Positions 33,421-42,944 of a stretch of DNA of 64,000 nt are shown one piece after another (within the stretch, counting starts at the first letter, position 1; each line of letters starts with the position of its first letter). The notes below the pieces were generated by a model. That model was not told where the DNA came from and made no database searches. It worked only from the letters and a program-made list of their open reading frames with translations. Origin of the DNA: Dulcicalothrix desertica PCC 7102 (lineage in GTDB: Bacteria > Cyanobacteriota > Cyanobacteriia > Cyanobacteriales > Nostocaceae); assembly GCF_003991905.1 (NCBI RefSeq), contig NZ_RSCL01000009.1:1-64000 (forward strand). The letters run 5' to 3'. Position numbers and translations under genes: made by a program.

Positions 33421-34446
33421 CTACTTAGTAATAGTATTAATTTTTTGCATTACACCCTTAACTTCCTTTGATTCAGTTTTATCTTCCTGAAAATACTTTG
33501 CTTTGATTTGGCGGATTCGCTCGCGTGTCTCTGGTACTGTTAGATTTTTCTTCAATACTTCATCGGTAGCACGCGCGCGTTCAGTAAACGCAATTTTTTC
33601 TTCTACTTTCAGAGCTTTTGCTGTAAGTGTAGATAATGCCAAAGCATGGGCGCCTTTTAATCCATCAGACCTAATTGCATCTTTAAGGTCTTGAGGTAAA
33701 GATAACATTGGTATCAAATTTGTTCTTACAGAAACCGGATTCAAACCGAGTTCAAGTAGCATTAAAAACATATCTTGTTCGGCGTCAAGCACATTTAAAT
33801 CAGTTAAACCTTGTTCTTGTTCTTCACTGCTAACATCAATTAACTTTGCGAGTTCTTTTGTTTTTCCATCACGCTCAATGCGTTTTAAGACCGTAGCAAG
33901 TGTTGTAGCAATTTCCTCTTCTTCAAAATCTGTTGTCTTTACTATTTCCTTAACGATAGCTTCTGCTTTCTCCAAAGGGTTTAAATCTTCAAACCCCAAG
34001 AATGTTAATAATGAAGATTGTTCTAAATCTTGAGGTTGGGGTACAATTACCGCGCGTATTGTCTTCCATCCCAAAACGCGCGCGGCTTCCCATCGTAACT
34101 GCCCATCAAGCAGCATGTAACGATTACCTTGATGTGGAACTAAAATAACCGAAGTGATTTGACCATGCTTTTTGAGTAACCGCGCTTTATTTTGAATTGA
34201 GGCGCCAGTAATTGTTTGTCTCGGTTGATTAGGATTTGGTTCAATCAAATTAACATCAATTTCTACTTCTCCTGATGACTGTTGTATTTGAGTGCGTAAT
34301 TTCTCAATCTCTACTTCGAGTTGAGGCGCCGATGCTGCTCGTAATTGTTCTACTTCTGCTTGCAGTTCGGCAATTTTCTTCTCCTGTTCAGTTTTTTGAA
34401 CCGCTCCCTCAAACTTTTTATTAATAGTTGGTAACGCGCGCGCCAT
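33421..34446 (-). CDS. parB: ParB-like partition protein, 341 aa
   Basis: A coiled N-terminus (about 20-58) leads to the ParB/Spo0J nuclease-like domain (NPNQPRQTITG, GNRYMLLDGQLRWEAARVLGW), then a helical DNA-binding region (FEDLNPLEKAEAIVKEI) and a helical C-terminus. A CTPase motif GxxRxxA is present in changed form (GQLRWEAA). AAGGAG precedes the ATG and overlaps the parA stop; the 13-bp gap shows an operon. It binds a centromere-like site and works with ParA in DNA segregation. The plasmid-like form suggests an integrated element or a chromosome-integrated plasmid. Confidence 0.85.
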   Translation of the reverse strand: MARALPTINKKFEGAVQKTEQEKKIAELQAEVEQLRAASAPQLEVEIEKLRTQIQQSSGEVEIDVNLIEPNPNQPRQTITGASIQNKARLLKKHGQITSVILVPHQGNRYMLLDGQLRWEAARVLGWKTIRAVIVPQPQDLEQSSLLTFLGFEDLNPLEKAEAIVKEIVKTTDFEEEEIATTLATVLKRIERDGKTKELAKLIDVSSEEQEQGLTDLNVLDAEQDMFLMLLELGLNPVSVRTNLIPMLSLPQDLKDAIRSDGLKGAHALALSTLTAKALKVEEKIAFTERARATDEVLKKNLTVPETRERIRQIKAKYFQEDKTESKEVKGVMQKINTITK

Positions 34447-34459
34447 TATTATAAACTCC

Positions 34460-35245
34460 TTATTTGTGTTTGATTAATTTAACTACATCGCTGGCAATTT
34501 TAGTAAAGTCCTTGGCAGCAGGGTGTAACTGGCGCCATTTTTGTATTGGTATTCCGTATGCGCTGGCGTTTTTAAATTCGTTTGAACTACGAACTGCTGG
34601 GTATAACTTGATTTCTAACTGTGCAGCAATATCTGGAAGTTGGTCAAGATATTGACGGTGCATTGCTATTTTAGAATCGTACATACTAGGTACAAATCCT
34701 AGTATTGGTGGTCTTGGTTCCAGCTGTAATTCCGAAGCTGAAGTTACGCACCATTCCACTAATTCTGCGGAACCAGCAATTGCTTTCATTTCTAATTGGA
34801 TAGGAACTAATACATGGGTTGCAGCTGCTAACGCATTGATTGTCAACATTCCGATTGTTGCTGGACAGTCGATAATAATTAAATCGTGTGGTAAGGGGTA
34901 TTTTTTTAATCTATCTGCTAATGTATATTCTCCTCGCTTCCGAATTACTAAATCATTTGCTATTTCTGCGACTGTTGGATGTCCTTGGCAAACTTCAACT
35001 CCTGAATTATCCCAAACAGGCACCAGTTTCCAGTTCCCCTTAAAATCTTTGGATAATACATGTGCCATTGTTTCTGTAACATCGGCGCCTTCTAGTCCAC
35101 AAAATACATCCAATGACCTCTGAGGGTCTAAGTCTAAAAGTGCTACTTTGAAACCCTGACCACTAACTTCATACGCTAAATGTACACTGAGCGTAGATTT
35201 TCCTACTCCACCCGCGTTTGCGAGTATTGCTAAACGAAGCTGCAT
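34460..35245 (-). CDS. parA: ParA-type Walker ATPase, 261 aa
   Basis: The deviant Walker A NAGGVGKST with the signature Lys is at residues 10-18, followed by LLDLDPQRSL, IIIDCPATIG (Walker B) and a C-terminal half ending KDFTKIASDVVKLI. It belongs to the small soluble plasmid-type ParA group. ParA binds DNA when ATP-bound and is stimulated by ParB, encoded next. A 36-bp near-palindrome lies 62 bp upstream. Confidence 0.87.
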   Translation of the reverse strand: MQLRLAILANAGGVGKSTLSVHLAYEVSGQGFKVALLDLDPQRSLDVFCGLEGADVTETMAHVLSKDFKGNWKLVPVWDNSGVEVCQGHPTVAEIANDLVIRKRGEYTLADRLKKYPLPHDLIIIDCPATIGMLTINALAAATHVLVPIQLEMKAIAGSAELVEWCVTSASELQLEPRPPILGFVPSMYDSKIAMHRQYLDQLPDIAAQLEIKLYPAVRSSNEFKNASAYGIPIQKWRQLHPAAKDFTKIASDVVKLIKHK

Positions 35246-35306
35246 ATATTAAAATTCCGTCTGCATGTAGTTTACAAGGCTACTACACTTTGGCGCAATT
35301 GATTCT

Positions 35307-35342
35307 TAAATTTTGTCGAATTTTAAAATTCTACAAAAATTA
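35307..35342. promoter_or_regulatory. 36-bp near-perfect palindrome upstream of parA
   Basis: Centre between 35324 and 35325; arms TTTTGTCGAATTTT and AAAATTCTACAAAA pair with 16 matches in 18 over the full span. It could be a partition site (parS), an operator for the partition operon, or a bidirectional terminator; it is AT-rich, so the last is weaker. Confidence 0.55.
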
Positions 35343-35429
35343 GGCGCCTTATATAAAGCTAAATTTATCTACCTACGGAAAAATAAATCTTAAAATTGGG
35401 AAAATGTAGTAAATTGGTATGTTAGTGAG

Positions 35430-35541
35430 AGTATTATTAGTACCATCTAGTTCGTAAATAGACCTATCACCAGATGATAGATAAAAATTAACTTTTTAGA
35501 TACAGTGCCTCGAATTAACGTTTGAGATTTCCTGATTGGCG
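35430..35541. repeat. dispersed repeat, family C (copy 2)
   Basis: Matches 31295-31410; hairpin arms TACCATCT/AGATGATA keep pairing at the position where copy 1 has C-G and this copy T-A. It runs up to the region just before the P1 peptidase gene. Confidence 0.85.
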
Positions 35542-35587
35542 CCAATTTATTAATACCCAAGTGTTTTTTAGATGCGATTTAGTAACA

Positions 35588-36658
35588 ATGAGTAATTTTA
35601 TATCTCGTCGTAAATTGTTGATGGGCAGTTTAGGATTTGGGTTTGGGATAACACCAATTCTTCATACATTTGCCCAATCGAAATCGAATAGCGCTATTAC
35701 CGATGTTTCCGGTATTAAAGTAGGTCATTTTACTGACAGCCGTAGACCAACAGGTTGCACAGTTATTTTAACTGAATCGGGTGCGGTTGCAGGTGTAGAT
35801 GTTCGTGGTGCGGCACCTGGAACACGTGAAACAGATTTACTTGACCCAAAAAATTTAGTGCAACAAGTTCATGCGATTCTACTTTCTGGCGGAAGTGCTT
35901 TTGGACTTGATGCGGCAACGGGAGTAATGAAATTTTTAGAGTCGCGTGGTATTGGTTATGATGTAGGTATACGTGGAGTAAAAGTACCTATTGTTCCGGC
36001 AGCAATCTTATTCGATTTAAATGTTGGAGATGCCAAAGTTCGTCCAGATGCTAAGGCAGGATATCAAGCCTGTAAAAATGCTTCAGATAAGTTAGTGAGA
36101 GAAGGTAATGTTGGTGCAGGAGCAGGCGCCACTGTCGGAAAATTTTTTGGTATGAGTCGTGCAATGAAAAGCGGGATTGGCACGGCATCAATTAAGTTAC
36201 CAGGAGGAATTACAGTTGGCGCCATTGTTGCGGTTAATGCTGTTGGTGACGTATTTGATCCATCTAATAACAAATTACTCGCAGGAGCGCGCTCTCGTGA
36301 CGGCAAAAAGTTATTGGGAACAATGGAAGCAATTAAGCGTGGTGAAAATTTACCACCCTTGCTTGGTGGTACAAATACGACTATTGGAGTTGTTGCAATG
36401 GATGCAAAACTAGATAAGGCACAATGCCAGAAAATTGCACAAATGGCACATGATGGTTTAGCTCGCACAATAAATCCTGTGCATACCATGTATGATGGAG
36501 ACACAATTTTTGCGTTATCTACTGGATTAGAGGCGGCGCCTGTTAATGTAACTTTGCTTGGAGCCACTTCTGCTCTTGTTATGGCTCAAGCAGTTATTCG
36601 TGCGATTAAAACTGCTGAATCTATTCCTGGTTTACCAAGTTCAAAGGATTTAAGTTAA
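35588..36658 (+). CDS. P1-family (DmpA-like) peptidase, Tat signal, 356 aa
   Basis: I use ATG 35588; the longer frame from a TTG at 35522 begins inside a dispersed repeat and would bury the signal. The N-terminus MSNFISRRKLLMGSLGFGFG is a twin-arginine signal. The body is an Ntn-fold: TDVSGIKVGHFTDSRRPTGC, then LLSGGSAFGLDAATGVM, GNVGAGAGATVGKFFG and NTTIGVVAMDAKLDK, where the Thr of TTIG is the expected self-cleavage nucleophile. The family includes L-aminopeptidase/D-esterase DmpA and beta-aminopeptidases. Probably periplasmic. Confidence 0.88.
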   Translation: MSNFISRRKLLMGSLGFGFGITPILHTFAQSKSNSAITDVSGIKVGHFTDSRRPTGCTVILTESGAVAGVDVRGAAPGTRETDLLDPKNLVQQVHAILLSGGSAFGLDAATGVMKFLESRGIGYDVGIRGVKVPIVPAAILFDLNVGDAKVRPDAKAGYQACKNASDKLVREGNVGAGAGATVGKFFGMSRAMKSGIGTASIKLPGGITVGAIVAVNAVGDVFDPSNNKLLAGARSRDGKKLLGTMEAIKRGENLPPLLGGTNTTIGVVAMDAKLDKAQCQKIAQMAHDGLARTINPVHTMYDGDTIFALSTGLEAAPVNVTLLGATSALVMAQAVIRAIKTAESIPGLPSSKDLS

Positions 36659-36707
36659 ATATACAACTAGTGTAAGTAGTCCGCCATTTTTATCTGACTT
36701 ATTTGGA

Positions 36708-37345
36708 TTAGGCGCGGCTTGCAATAGAGCTATTAATACCCTGAACATCATCGAAGATACCATTTGTTGCTAGATGGATAAATCGTGCGCGTGGTAATCT
36801 TTGTAATACAGCGGCTTTTGTCGCTTCGTTACCAATTAAAGGTTTTGTGTTAAGTAAATTACCAATAGCTTTTGCTTCTCTTTCTGCACCTGGGAGTGGC
36901 GCCAATCTTTGGTGGAATAAAGGGCATTGTGGGATTACCTACAATTAATACATCTTTAAAAGAAGTTTTTTGTACTTCTCGTTGTTTACGTGTTAAATCA
37001 AGTACTTGTATTGATGGAGATGTAAGAATTGTGTGTTTAGTAAGTCATGCCAATAATACCTGACGCATAATATTCTCCTTGAGAGTCTTTAATTTCGCGA
37101 TAAATAGAGAGGGAAGAGTGCCAAGATTGTAATGCTGCTTCAAATTGACTCGCAGAAAATTGCTTTTTACCCTGATTGAATAATCTATCAGCTTCCTGTT
37201 TCTTTCTATCTACCGCCTGTGCTAGCATTTGCATTTCCCCCAATGATGCATCCGCTAATAGTAAAGAAGCGGAAGCTGTGGCAATAAGCAACGTCAGTAA
37301 CACATGACCGAACTTGTAGATACGCATAAAATGACGCAGGAACAA
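36708..37345 (-). pseudogene. decayed TPR-CHAT protein
   Basis: Minus strand begins with a signal (VLLTLLIATASASLLLADA), one TPR unit (EADRLFNQGKKQFSASQFEA, SLSIYREIKDSQGEYY), then jumps to a CHAT segment (HTILTSPSIQVLDLTRKQRE, DVLIVGNPTMPFIPPKIGA), shifts frame, continues LPGAEREAKAIGNLLNTKPL and RFIHLATNGIFDD, and stops. Most TPRs, the CHAT centre with Cys, and the C-terminus are missing; the catalytic His of LATHG is Asn. CHAT proteins are caspase-like proteases or adaptors. Clearly nonfunctional as read. Confidence 0.75.
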
Positions 37346-38375
37346 CGATAACTCTATCTTATATTTCAGGCACCTCCTTACTTATGCATGAAATAAATTT
37401 AACGATTATTTCCGTTTTTTAAGCTTGAGCTTTTCGTTTGGCGCCTTTAAAATCTAGTTCTATCAGGATGATAGGCAAGAAAATATACTCCTCGTTCTTG
37501 ACAATAATATTAATTGGCGCCATTTAACTTGTAGTTTGTAAAAAAATAAAATTTTTATTACGGAATTCTGCGGAAATTTTCTGATAATTAGAGTGTTAAT
37601 ATATAGCTAAAACATGCTTAATTTACTAATATACACGTTCGATTAGTTATGTGTATATTTAATAAAGAAGATATTTATTATACTATTCGCGAGTATTGCA
37701 GTTGGGGTAATTTCGCCAAAACACCGTATCAAATGTCAATTACTCAACTATTTGATACTTTGTTTAATGATAATAATTGTTATTGATGCTAATTTGTATT
37801 ATTTTTTACAAACACTTGTATCGAAGTGATTTTTACGTTAATCAAGCTCTTTTAATTAATTTCGTCCTATGTTAGATTGATGCTCCAAGACAAAAGTGCA
37901 ATTTTTTACACTTCAACTAAACAGGTGCTTCTACGAACGCTACTTTAGATAGAGTTATTTCACTTTTGTTTGTTGCTAATCTACCTACCATGTTTATCTA
38001 CTTCTAGCTGCATTACCAGACAAGAACGTCTGTATTTGAGATCTTGATTAATTATATTTGCTTCTACCCTCTCTACTACTGTAAGCGTGTGATTTCCCAA
38101 GGTTTTTAGGTAAACTTTGGAGCGCAGTGGCTTTATTGTTTGGGCTTGACCAGGTTTACGTGCTTTTACCAAGACTATTTAACTGAATAATCTAGAGCTT
38201 CTTTATTGGATTAAAGTAGGCTGCGCGATTTGGAATAACTTGTTTGAACCCAAATGCTTATGTACGCGCGCAATGCTAAGGAATAACTAATTATAAGTAT
38301 TTTGGAGTTTGATGGAAGATATTTCTGTCATCAAGGTTACAAAAGTTAAATTTAAATTAAAACAGAGTCTATAGT
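37346..38375. other. intergenic, 1030 bp, only weak ORFs
   Basis: Two GGCGCC sites (37440, 37516) and AT-rich sequence. A 45-codon frame at 37649-37786 (MCIFNKEDIYYTIREYCSWG..) and a 63-codon frame on the minus strand at 37981-38172 (TTG start, ..RSCLVMQLEVDKHGR) exist; neither has recognisable family or ribosome site. Confidence 0.4.
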
Positions 38376-39230
38376 ATGCACGAACTTTCTCAATCTGTAC
38401 TCAAGCGTCATCTACAAGTAAAGATACAAGCTCAACCTCCTTTATTCCCTTGGGAAACAGAATTAACAGATTATCCGGATTACTCAGATACGTCATCCAT
38501 GATGTGGGTTCGGAATGAAGAGTGTAGTATAAAAGAATTATTCAAGTTCAGGAGTTTACATCCGAAACAAACTTTCAAAACCTCGCCATCAATTTATCAA
38601 AATTTCATAGGATTTTATGTACTTTTAACAATAAAATTAGCGAGCAAACTAGAAATACTGCTCTTAAAAAATACTTGTAATACTGAAGTAATACATTCTT
38701 TGGTGATGAAAACTTTACATTGGATAGTATCATCAGGGAAGTATTTTTTATTATTGCTTTTGTTAATGGTATTACCTGCTAGTAGCTTAAATTATCCAAG
38801 CATTTCTGCTCCGCGCGTCTATCTAACTTATTTAAATAGTGTTGTTTTTGGAAGAGGTGGTCTAAGTGAAGTAAAAGTGCCTGTGATGATGGTTGCCAGC
38901 AGTGATGATGTAGTTACTCCAGCTTTATACGAGCAAATACAACCGTTTTCTTCGATTAATACTCAAAAGTATCTTGTTGTACTAGGAGGTACTAGTCACT
39001 TTTCTGTGATAGGTGATGGTCAACGTTCAATAGAATCGACAAGAGAGTTAGTTGGAGATAATCCAGAGACCGCACGTAACTATATGAACATTTTGACTAC
39101 ACCTTTTTTCCAAACCTACCTTACCGATAAGACAAAATCTGCTCGCTATCTAAATGCTGCTTATGCTAAAGCTATCTCCAATTTAGGCAGGCGCCTGATT
39201 TTAATTAAGTCGCCCATGACGGACAGATAA
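38376..39230 (+). CDS. chimeric ORF: unknown N-part fused to an alpha/beta-hydrolase C-terminal half, 284 aa
   Basis: Residues 1-60 (VLKRHLQVKIQAQPPLFPWE, TDYPDYSD) resemble the start of cyanobacterial proteins with a PLFPWE motif that I cannot name. Two hydrophobic runs follow (about 78-100 and 120-137). From about 140, YLTYLNSVVFGRGGLSEVKV, PVMMVASSDDVVTPALYEQI and GGTSHFSVIGDG match the second half of cyanobacterial secreted alpha/beta hydrolases, with the triad Asp and His but no GxSxG nucleophile. It looks like a deletion fusion; probably not an active hydrolase. Confidence 0.55.
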   Translation: MHELSQSVLKRHLQVKIQAQPPLFPWETELTDYPDYSDTSSMMWVRNEECSIKELFKFRSLHPKQTFKTSPSIYQNFIGFYVLLTIKLASKLEILLLKNTCNTEVIHSLVMKTLHWIVSSGKYFLLLLLLMVLPASSLNYPSISAPRVYLTYLNSVVFGRGGLSEVKVPVMMVASSDDVVTPALYEQIQPFSSINTQKYLVVLGGTSHFSVIGDGQRSIESTRELVGDNPETARNYMNILTTPFFQTYLTDKTKSARYLNAAYAKAISNLGRRLILIKSPMTDR

Positions 39231-39233
39231 AAT

Positions 39234-39458
39234 ATGGAAATTTTACAACAGGCAGCACAAAAAGCGAAACAGTCAGCGAAACGTGCAAGTCAAGCTATTG
39301 AAAGGGCAATTCAAGATGAGCAAATAATTAATCTTGAAAAATCTCAAGATATGATTATCACTAATTTGAGAGATGAAGTTAAGCGATTAAAAACTGAAAA
39401 TAAAAAGTTAATAGTTTTACTTGAATTGTTGCAGAACTTAGTAATGAAAGAAGAATAG
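39234..39458 (+). CDS. small coiled-coil protein, 74 aa
   Basis: Starts 3 bp after the previous stop. The sequence is one long helix (QQAAQKAKQSAKRASQAIER, then DEVKRLKTENKKLIVLLELL) with heptads in its second half. No family recognised; the tight spacing suggests translation coupling with the chimeric ORF, or an originally longer operon. No signal peptide. Confidence 0.4.
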   Translation: MEILQQAAQKAKQSAKRASQAIERAIQDEQIINLEKSQDMIITNLRDEVKRLKTENKKLIVLLELLQNLVMKEE

Positions 39459-39520
39459 GTACTAAAACTTGTGGAATTCGCGCATTGAAGTGTAATTTAA
39501 GTAATTTTAAAAAGTAGTGG

Positions 39521-39845
39521 TTTATCGTGAATACCTGGATGCATACGGCGCCACCAAGGAACAATACATCAAAGCTTTTTGCAGAGGCAAAGCGTAAAAA
39601 GTTAGGCTTTTGGAATCAAGATAATCTAGTGATGCCGTGGGATTTTCGACTCCCCACGCGCAGGAACTAATTATATAGAGGCGCCGATATTATAAATACT
39701 CAGATACGCACTCGTCACGATGCCAAGCCGTGAAAGCTGAGGAGATAGCCAAAAATCAATGTAACGGTGTATGGTCACGCAGTGATTTAATTAAACCGTG
39801 GGAACGCGCGAAAATCTCAAAGATAAAAATAAGCTGGTTAAATCT
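39521..39845 (+). pseudogene. thermonuclease (SNase)-like relic
   Basis: Frames in pieces read VYREYLDAYGATKEQYIKAF, shift to AEAKRKKLGFWNQDNLVMPW, then DFR, and after a gap NGVWSRSDLIKPWERA. The (K)LGFW..MPWDFR and GVW..PWE patterns are the C-terminal signature of SNase-family nucleases, here twice. Frameshifts and stops prevent translation. Confidence 0.5.
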
Positions 39846-40238
39846 AGCAACAACCAGCTATTTTATACAGGGTGCATTATATGATTTTTAACTATACAAG
39901 ATAATGTGCTGCGAATATGTGAACAATAGCAAAAATAAGTGTTTAATTGGATGCTTATGAGCTTATCCTCCTATAAGTATAAACTAATCTTGTTAGCAAT
40001 CTTTTATACTTGTATAATTGTCTTCGGCTTAGTTACAAGCCGATAATATAAGTTAATATTCAGTAATTAGAGTTACAAATGATAGTTTTAGTCCAAAGTG
40101 AAATAAAAAAATGTGTAGCTTGGTAGTTTTAATTTAATATAAACAGCAATATTGGTGAACCTGCATATGTTAGTGTTGTTCGGAAATAGTGATGTATGGG
40201 AACATCGAACGAACCGTACAAGGCACGTTGGGGGATTC
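39846..40238. other. intergenic upstream of the TPS exoprotein
   Basis: AT-rich; TATACTTGTATAATTGTCTTCGGCTTAG and an AAGCCGATAATATAAG near 40010-40055 (in parts) form a weak inverted repeat GGCTTA../..AAGCCG. Likely promoter and leader of the exoprotein. No gene seen. Confidence 0.35.
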
Positions 40239-42944
40239 ATGAGTAAATTACACAAGCTACTGTTATGCGGCTTCATGCTTGCGCTTCAGACACCAGCACA
40301 AGCGCAAATTACTGCAGATAATACATTAAGAAAAGAATCTTCGCTTTTTGCGCCAAACTCTACAGTCAACGGCGCCAATGCTGACTTAATTAATGGTGGC
40401 GCCGTTCGTGGTGCTAATTTGTTTCATAGCTTTACAGAATTTAATATAGGTGATGGACAAAGAGTCTATTTTGGTAATCCTGCTGGAGTGCAAAATATTT
40501 TTACGCGCGTAACAGGTGGTCAAGCTTCAAACCTAAACGGAACACTAGGGGTTAATGGCGCCGCCAATCTATTTTTAATTAATCCTAATGGCATTTTATT
40601 TGGAACAAACGCACGCTTAGATATAAGTGGCAGCTTTTTAGGAACTACGGCAACAAGTCTGAAATTTGCAGATGGTACTGAGTTTAATACCAAGGCACCT
40701 CAAAGTGCAGAATTGTTGACAGTTAGTACCCCAATCGGTTTACAATTTGGAAAAAACCCAGGAAATATATCTTACAAAGTACAGGCAGCAGATAGTAATG
40801 ATATATATTATGGTTTAGAAGTAAAGCCTAGTAAAACTTTGTCACTAGTCGGAGGAAATATATCCTTAGAATCTGGGAATATTGGCGCCAGTAATGGAGC
40901 TATTGAAATTGGTAGTGTTAGTGAACCGGGTGTAATAAGTTTAACTCCAACAGATACAGGGTGGACTTTGGGATATGATGATGCTCTAGATAAAGGAAAT
41001 ATTCTTTTATCTAAAGCAGCTTTAGATACTAGCGGAGAGGGTGGTGGTTCAATTCAATTACAAGGTAAATATGTTACCTTAAATAGTTCAGCTATTTTTT
41101 CACATACTTTAGGTAACCAAAATGGTAAGAATATCTTTATAAATTCATCCGATTTAATACTTGAAAATGGCTCTGTTGTGTCTGTCAACACCACTAATTC
41201 TGGAAAAAGTGGAGATTTAAATGTTTTCGCTGATAATTCAATACAAATAAGAAAAAGTGGGTCTGATGGGTTGGCTAATGGTTTATATGCTCAAAGTCTA
41301 AGTACGGGTGCTGCTGGTAATCTGACAATTAATACAAAAACATTAACTGTCCAAGATGGAGGACAAATATCTAATACAAACTTTGGTTCGCCAAGAGGAG
41401 GAGATTTGCGGGTAACTGCCTCAAATGAAATACAAATTTCGGGAGCAACATCGGATACAAATAGATTATTTGTTAGTAGTATTTTGAATGACAGTTATAA
41501 TACAGGCGCTACTGGTAATTTAACAATGAATACAGGAAAATTAGTTGTTCGAGACGGAGCGCGCGTAATAACTTCAACTAGAGGAGGAGGTCAGGAGGGA
41601 AATTTAAGTGTTTTTGCTTCAGATTATATAGAACTAAGCGGAAGTTCATTCCCAAGTCCTTACGGATATTACAGCGTTAGTGGTTTATTTTCTCAAAATT
41701 CAAGCAATAAAGCATCTAATAACTTAGAGGTTAATACTGGAAAACTAATTATTCGCGCAGGAGCAGGAATATATACTTCTACTGCTTCTGGAGAAGCTAC
41801 AATTTCTGTGAGGAATTTTAATCCTAGTTCAAGACTACTTTTCATTGCATCAAGTTTTTCCATACAGGATTTTACTCAAGTTACAGTAGATGTTAGAAGT
41901 TTTAGCAGTCCAAATAATGATAATTTGCAATATGAGACTTTCGTAAGTTCAATAAGTAATAATATACCTTACGGTAAGGCTACTAATTTATTTATTGCTG
42001 CTTCTGATTTTATAGAATTAAAAGGAGAAACACCGGATGGTAAAATTAAAAGTGGTTTATTTACCGATAGTTATAGTGTTAGAGATGCTGGCGATTTAAT
42101 AATTAACACTCCTTTATTGCGTGCATTTGATGGGGCAAGAATAACAGTTAGTAGTAATTATGAGGGAAGCGCAGGCAACCTTTATATAAATGCTTCAAAA
42201 TTAGAACTTGATAACAGTAAAATTGTTGCACAAACACGCTTAAGCAATAATGGTGGAAACATCAATTTAAATGTTAAAGATTTAATCTTATTACGTCATA
42301 ATAGTGAAATATCTACTACTGCTGGAATTGAACGTTTATCTGGTAATGGTGGTAATATTAATGTTAATGCGCCATTCATTATTGCTGTTCCAACAGAAAA
42401 CAGTGATATTACTGCGAATGCTTTTAGTGGTAGAGGTGGTAACGTTAATATCCGCGCGCAAAGTATACTCGGTATTACACCACGTCTAAAATTATTACCT
42501 GAAAGTGATATCACAGCATCTTCTACACTTGGCGTACAAGGACAAGTTTCAATCCAACAACCCGAAGTTCAACCACAGCAAGGATTAATCGAATTACCAG
42601 AAGAAGTTATTGATGCTACACGTAAAGTTGCTCAAATTTGTCCTAGAGAACCAGATGCCAAACAACTAGGAGAATTTACTATTACAGGACGCGGCTCTTT
42701 ACCACCATCACCAATAGAATCATTACCTGGTAATAGTACTCCCACTCTTGCGACTTTAGATACTAATAATACATCAAATGAATCAGTAAAAATTAAACAG
42801 GCGCCGGAGGTTTTCCCAACTCAAATTATTGAAGCGCAAGGGTGGGTCAAAACGTCGGATGGTAATATCGAACTTATCGCAGCGGCGCCCTTGGGTACAC
42901 CATTAAAAACAAACGCGCGGGCTGCTTGTCCTCAATCTAAATAA
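40239..42944 (+). CDS. two-partner-secretion exoprotein (filamentous haemagglutinin N-domain), 901 aa
   Basis: I choose ATG 40239 (MSKLHKLLLCGFMLALQTPA, signal cleaved after AQA) over the upstream ATG at 40152, whose 29 extra residues are not signal-like. The TPS domain follows: GANLFHSFTEFNIGDGQRVY, FTRVTGGQASNLNGTLGVNG, NLFLINPNGILFGTNARLDI. Then a right-handed beta-helix of repeats (GNLTINTKTLTVQDGGQISN type) and a conserved tail VAQICPREPDAKQ, FTITGRGSLPPSP, IIEAQGWVKTSDGNIEL. It needs an outer-membrane TpsB partner, not present in the window. Function may be adhesion or competition. Confidence 0.85.
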   Translation: MSKLHKLLLCGFMLALQTPAQAQITADNTLRKESSLFAPNSTVNGANADLINGGAVRGANLFHSFTEFNIGDGQRVYFGNPAGVQNIFTRVTGGQASNLNGTLGVNGAANLFLINPNGILFGTNARLDISGSFLGTTATSLKFADGTEFNTKAPQSAELLTVSTPIGLQFGKNPGNISYKVQAADSNDIYYGLEVKPSKTLSLVGGNISLESGNIGASNGAIEIGSVSEPGVISLTPTDTGWTLGYDDALDKGNILLSKAALDTSGEGGGSIQLQGKYVTLNSSAIFSHTLGNQNGKNIFINSSDLILENGSVVSVNTTNSGKSGDLNVFADNSIQIRKSGSDGLANGLYAQSLSTGAAGNLTINTKTLTVQDGGQISNTNFGSPRGGDLRVTASNEIQISGATSDTNRLFVSSILNDSYNTGATGNLTMNTGKLVVRDGARVITSTRGGGQEGNLSVFASDYIELSGSSFPSPYGYYSVSGLFSQNSSNKASNNLEVNTGKLIIRAGAGIYTSTASGEATISVRNFNPSSRLLFIASSFSIQDFTQVTVDVRSFSSPNNDNLQYETFVSSISNNIPYGKATNLFIAASDFIELKGETPDGKIKSGLFTDSYSVRDAGDLIINTPLLRAFDGARITVSSNYEGSAGNLYINASKLELDNSKIVAQTRLSNNGGNINLNVKDLILLRHNSEISTTAGIERLSGNGGNINVNAPFIIAVPTENSDITANAFSGRGGNVNIRAQSILGITPRLKLLPESDITASSTLGVQGQVSIQQPEVQPQQGLIELPEEVIDATRKVAQICPREPDAKQLGEFTITGRGSLPPSPIESLPGNSTPTLATLDTNNTSNESVKIKQAPEVFPTQIIEAQGWVKTSDGNIELIAAAPLGTPLKTNARAACPQSK

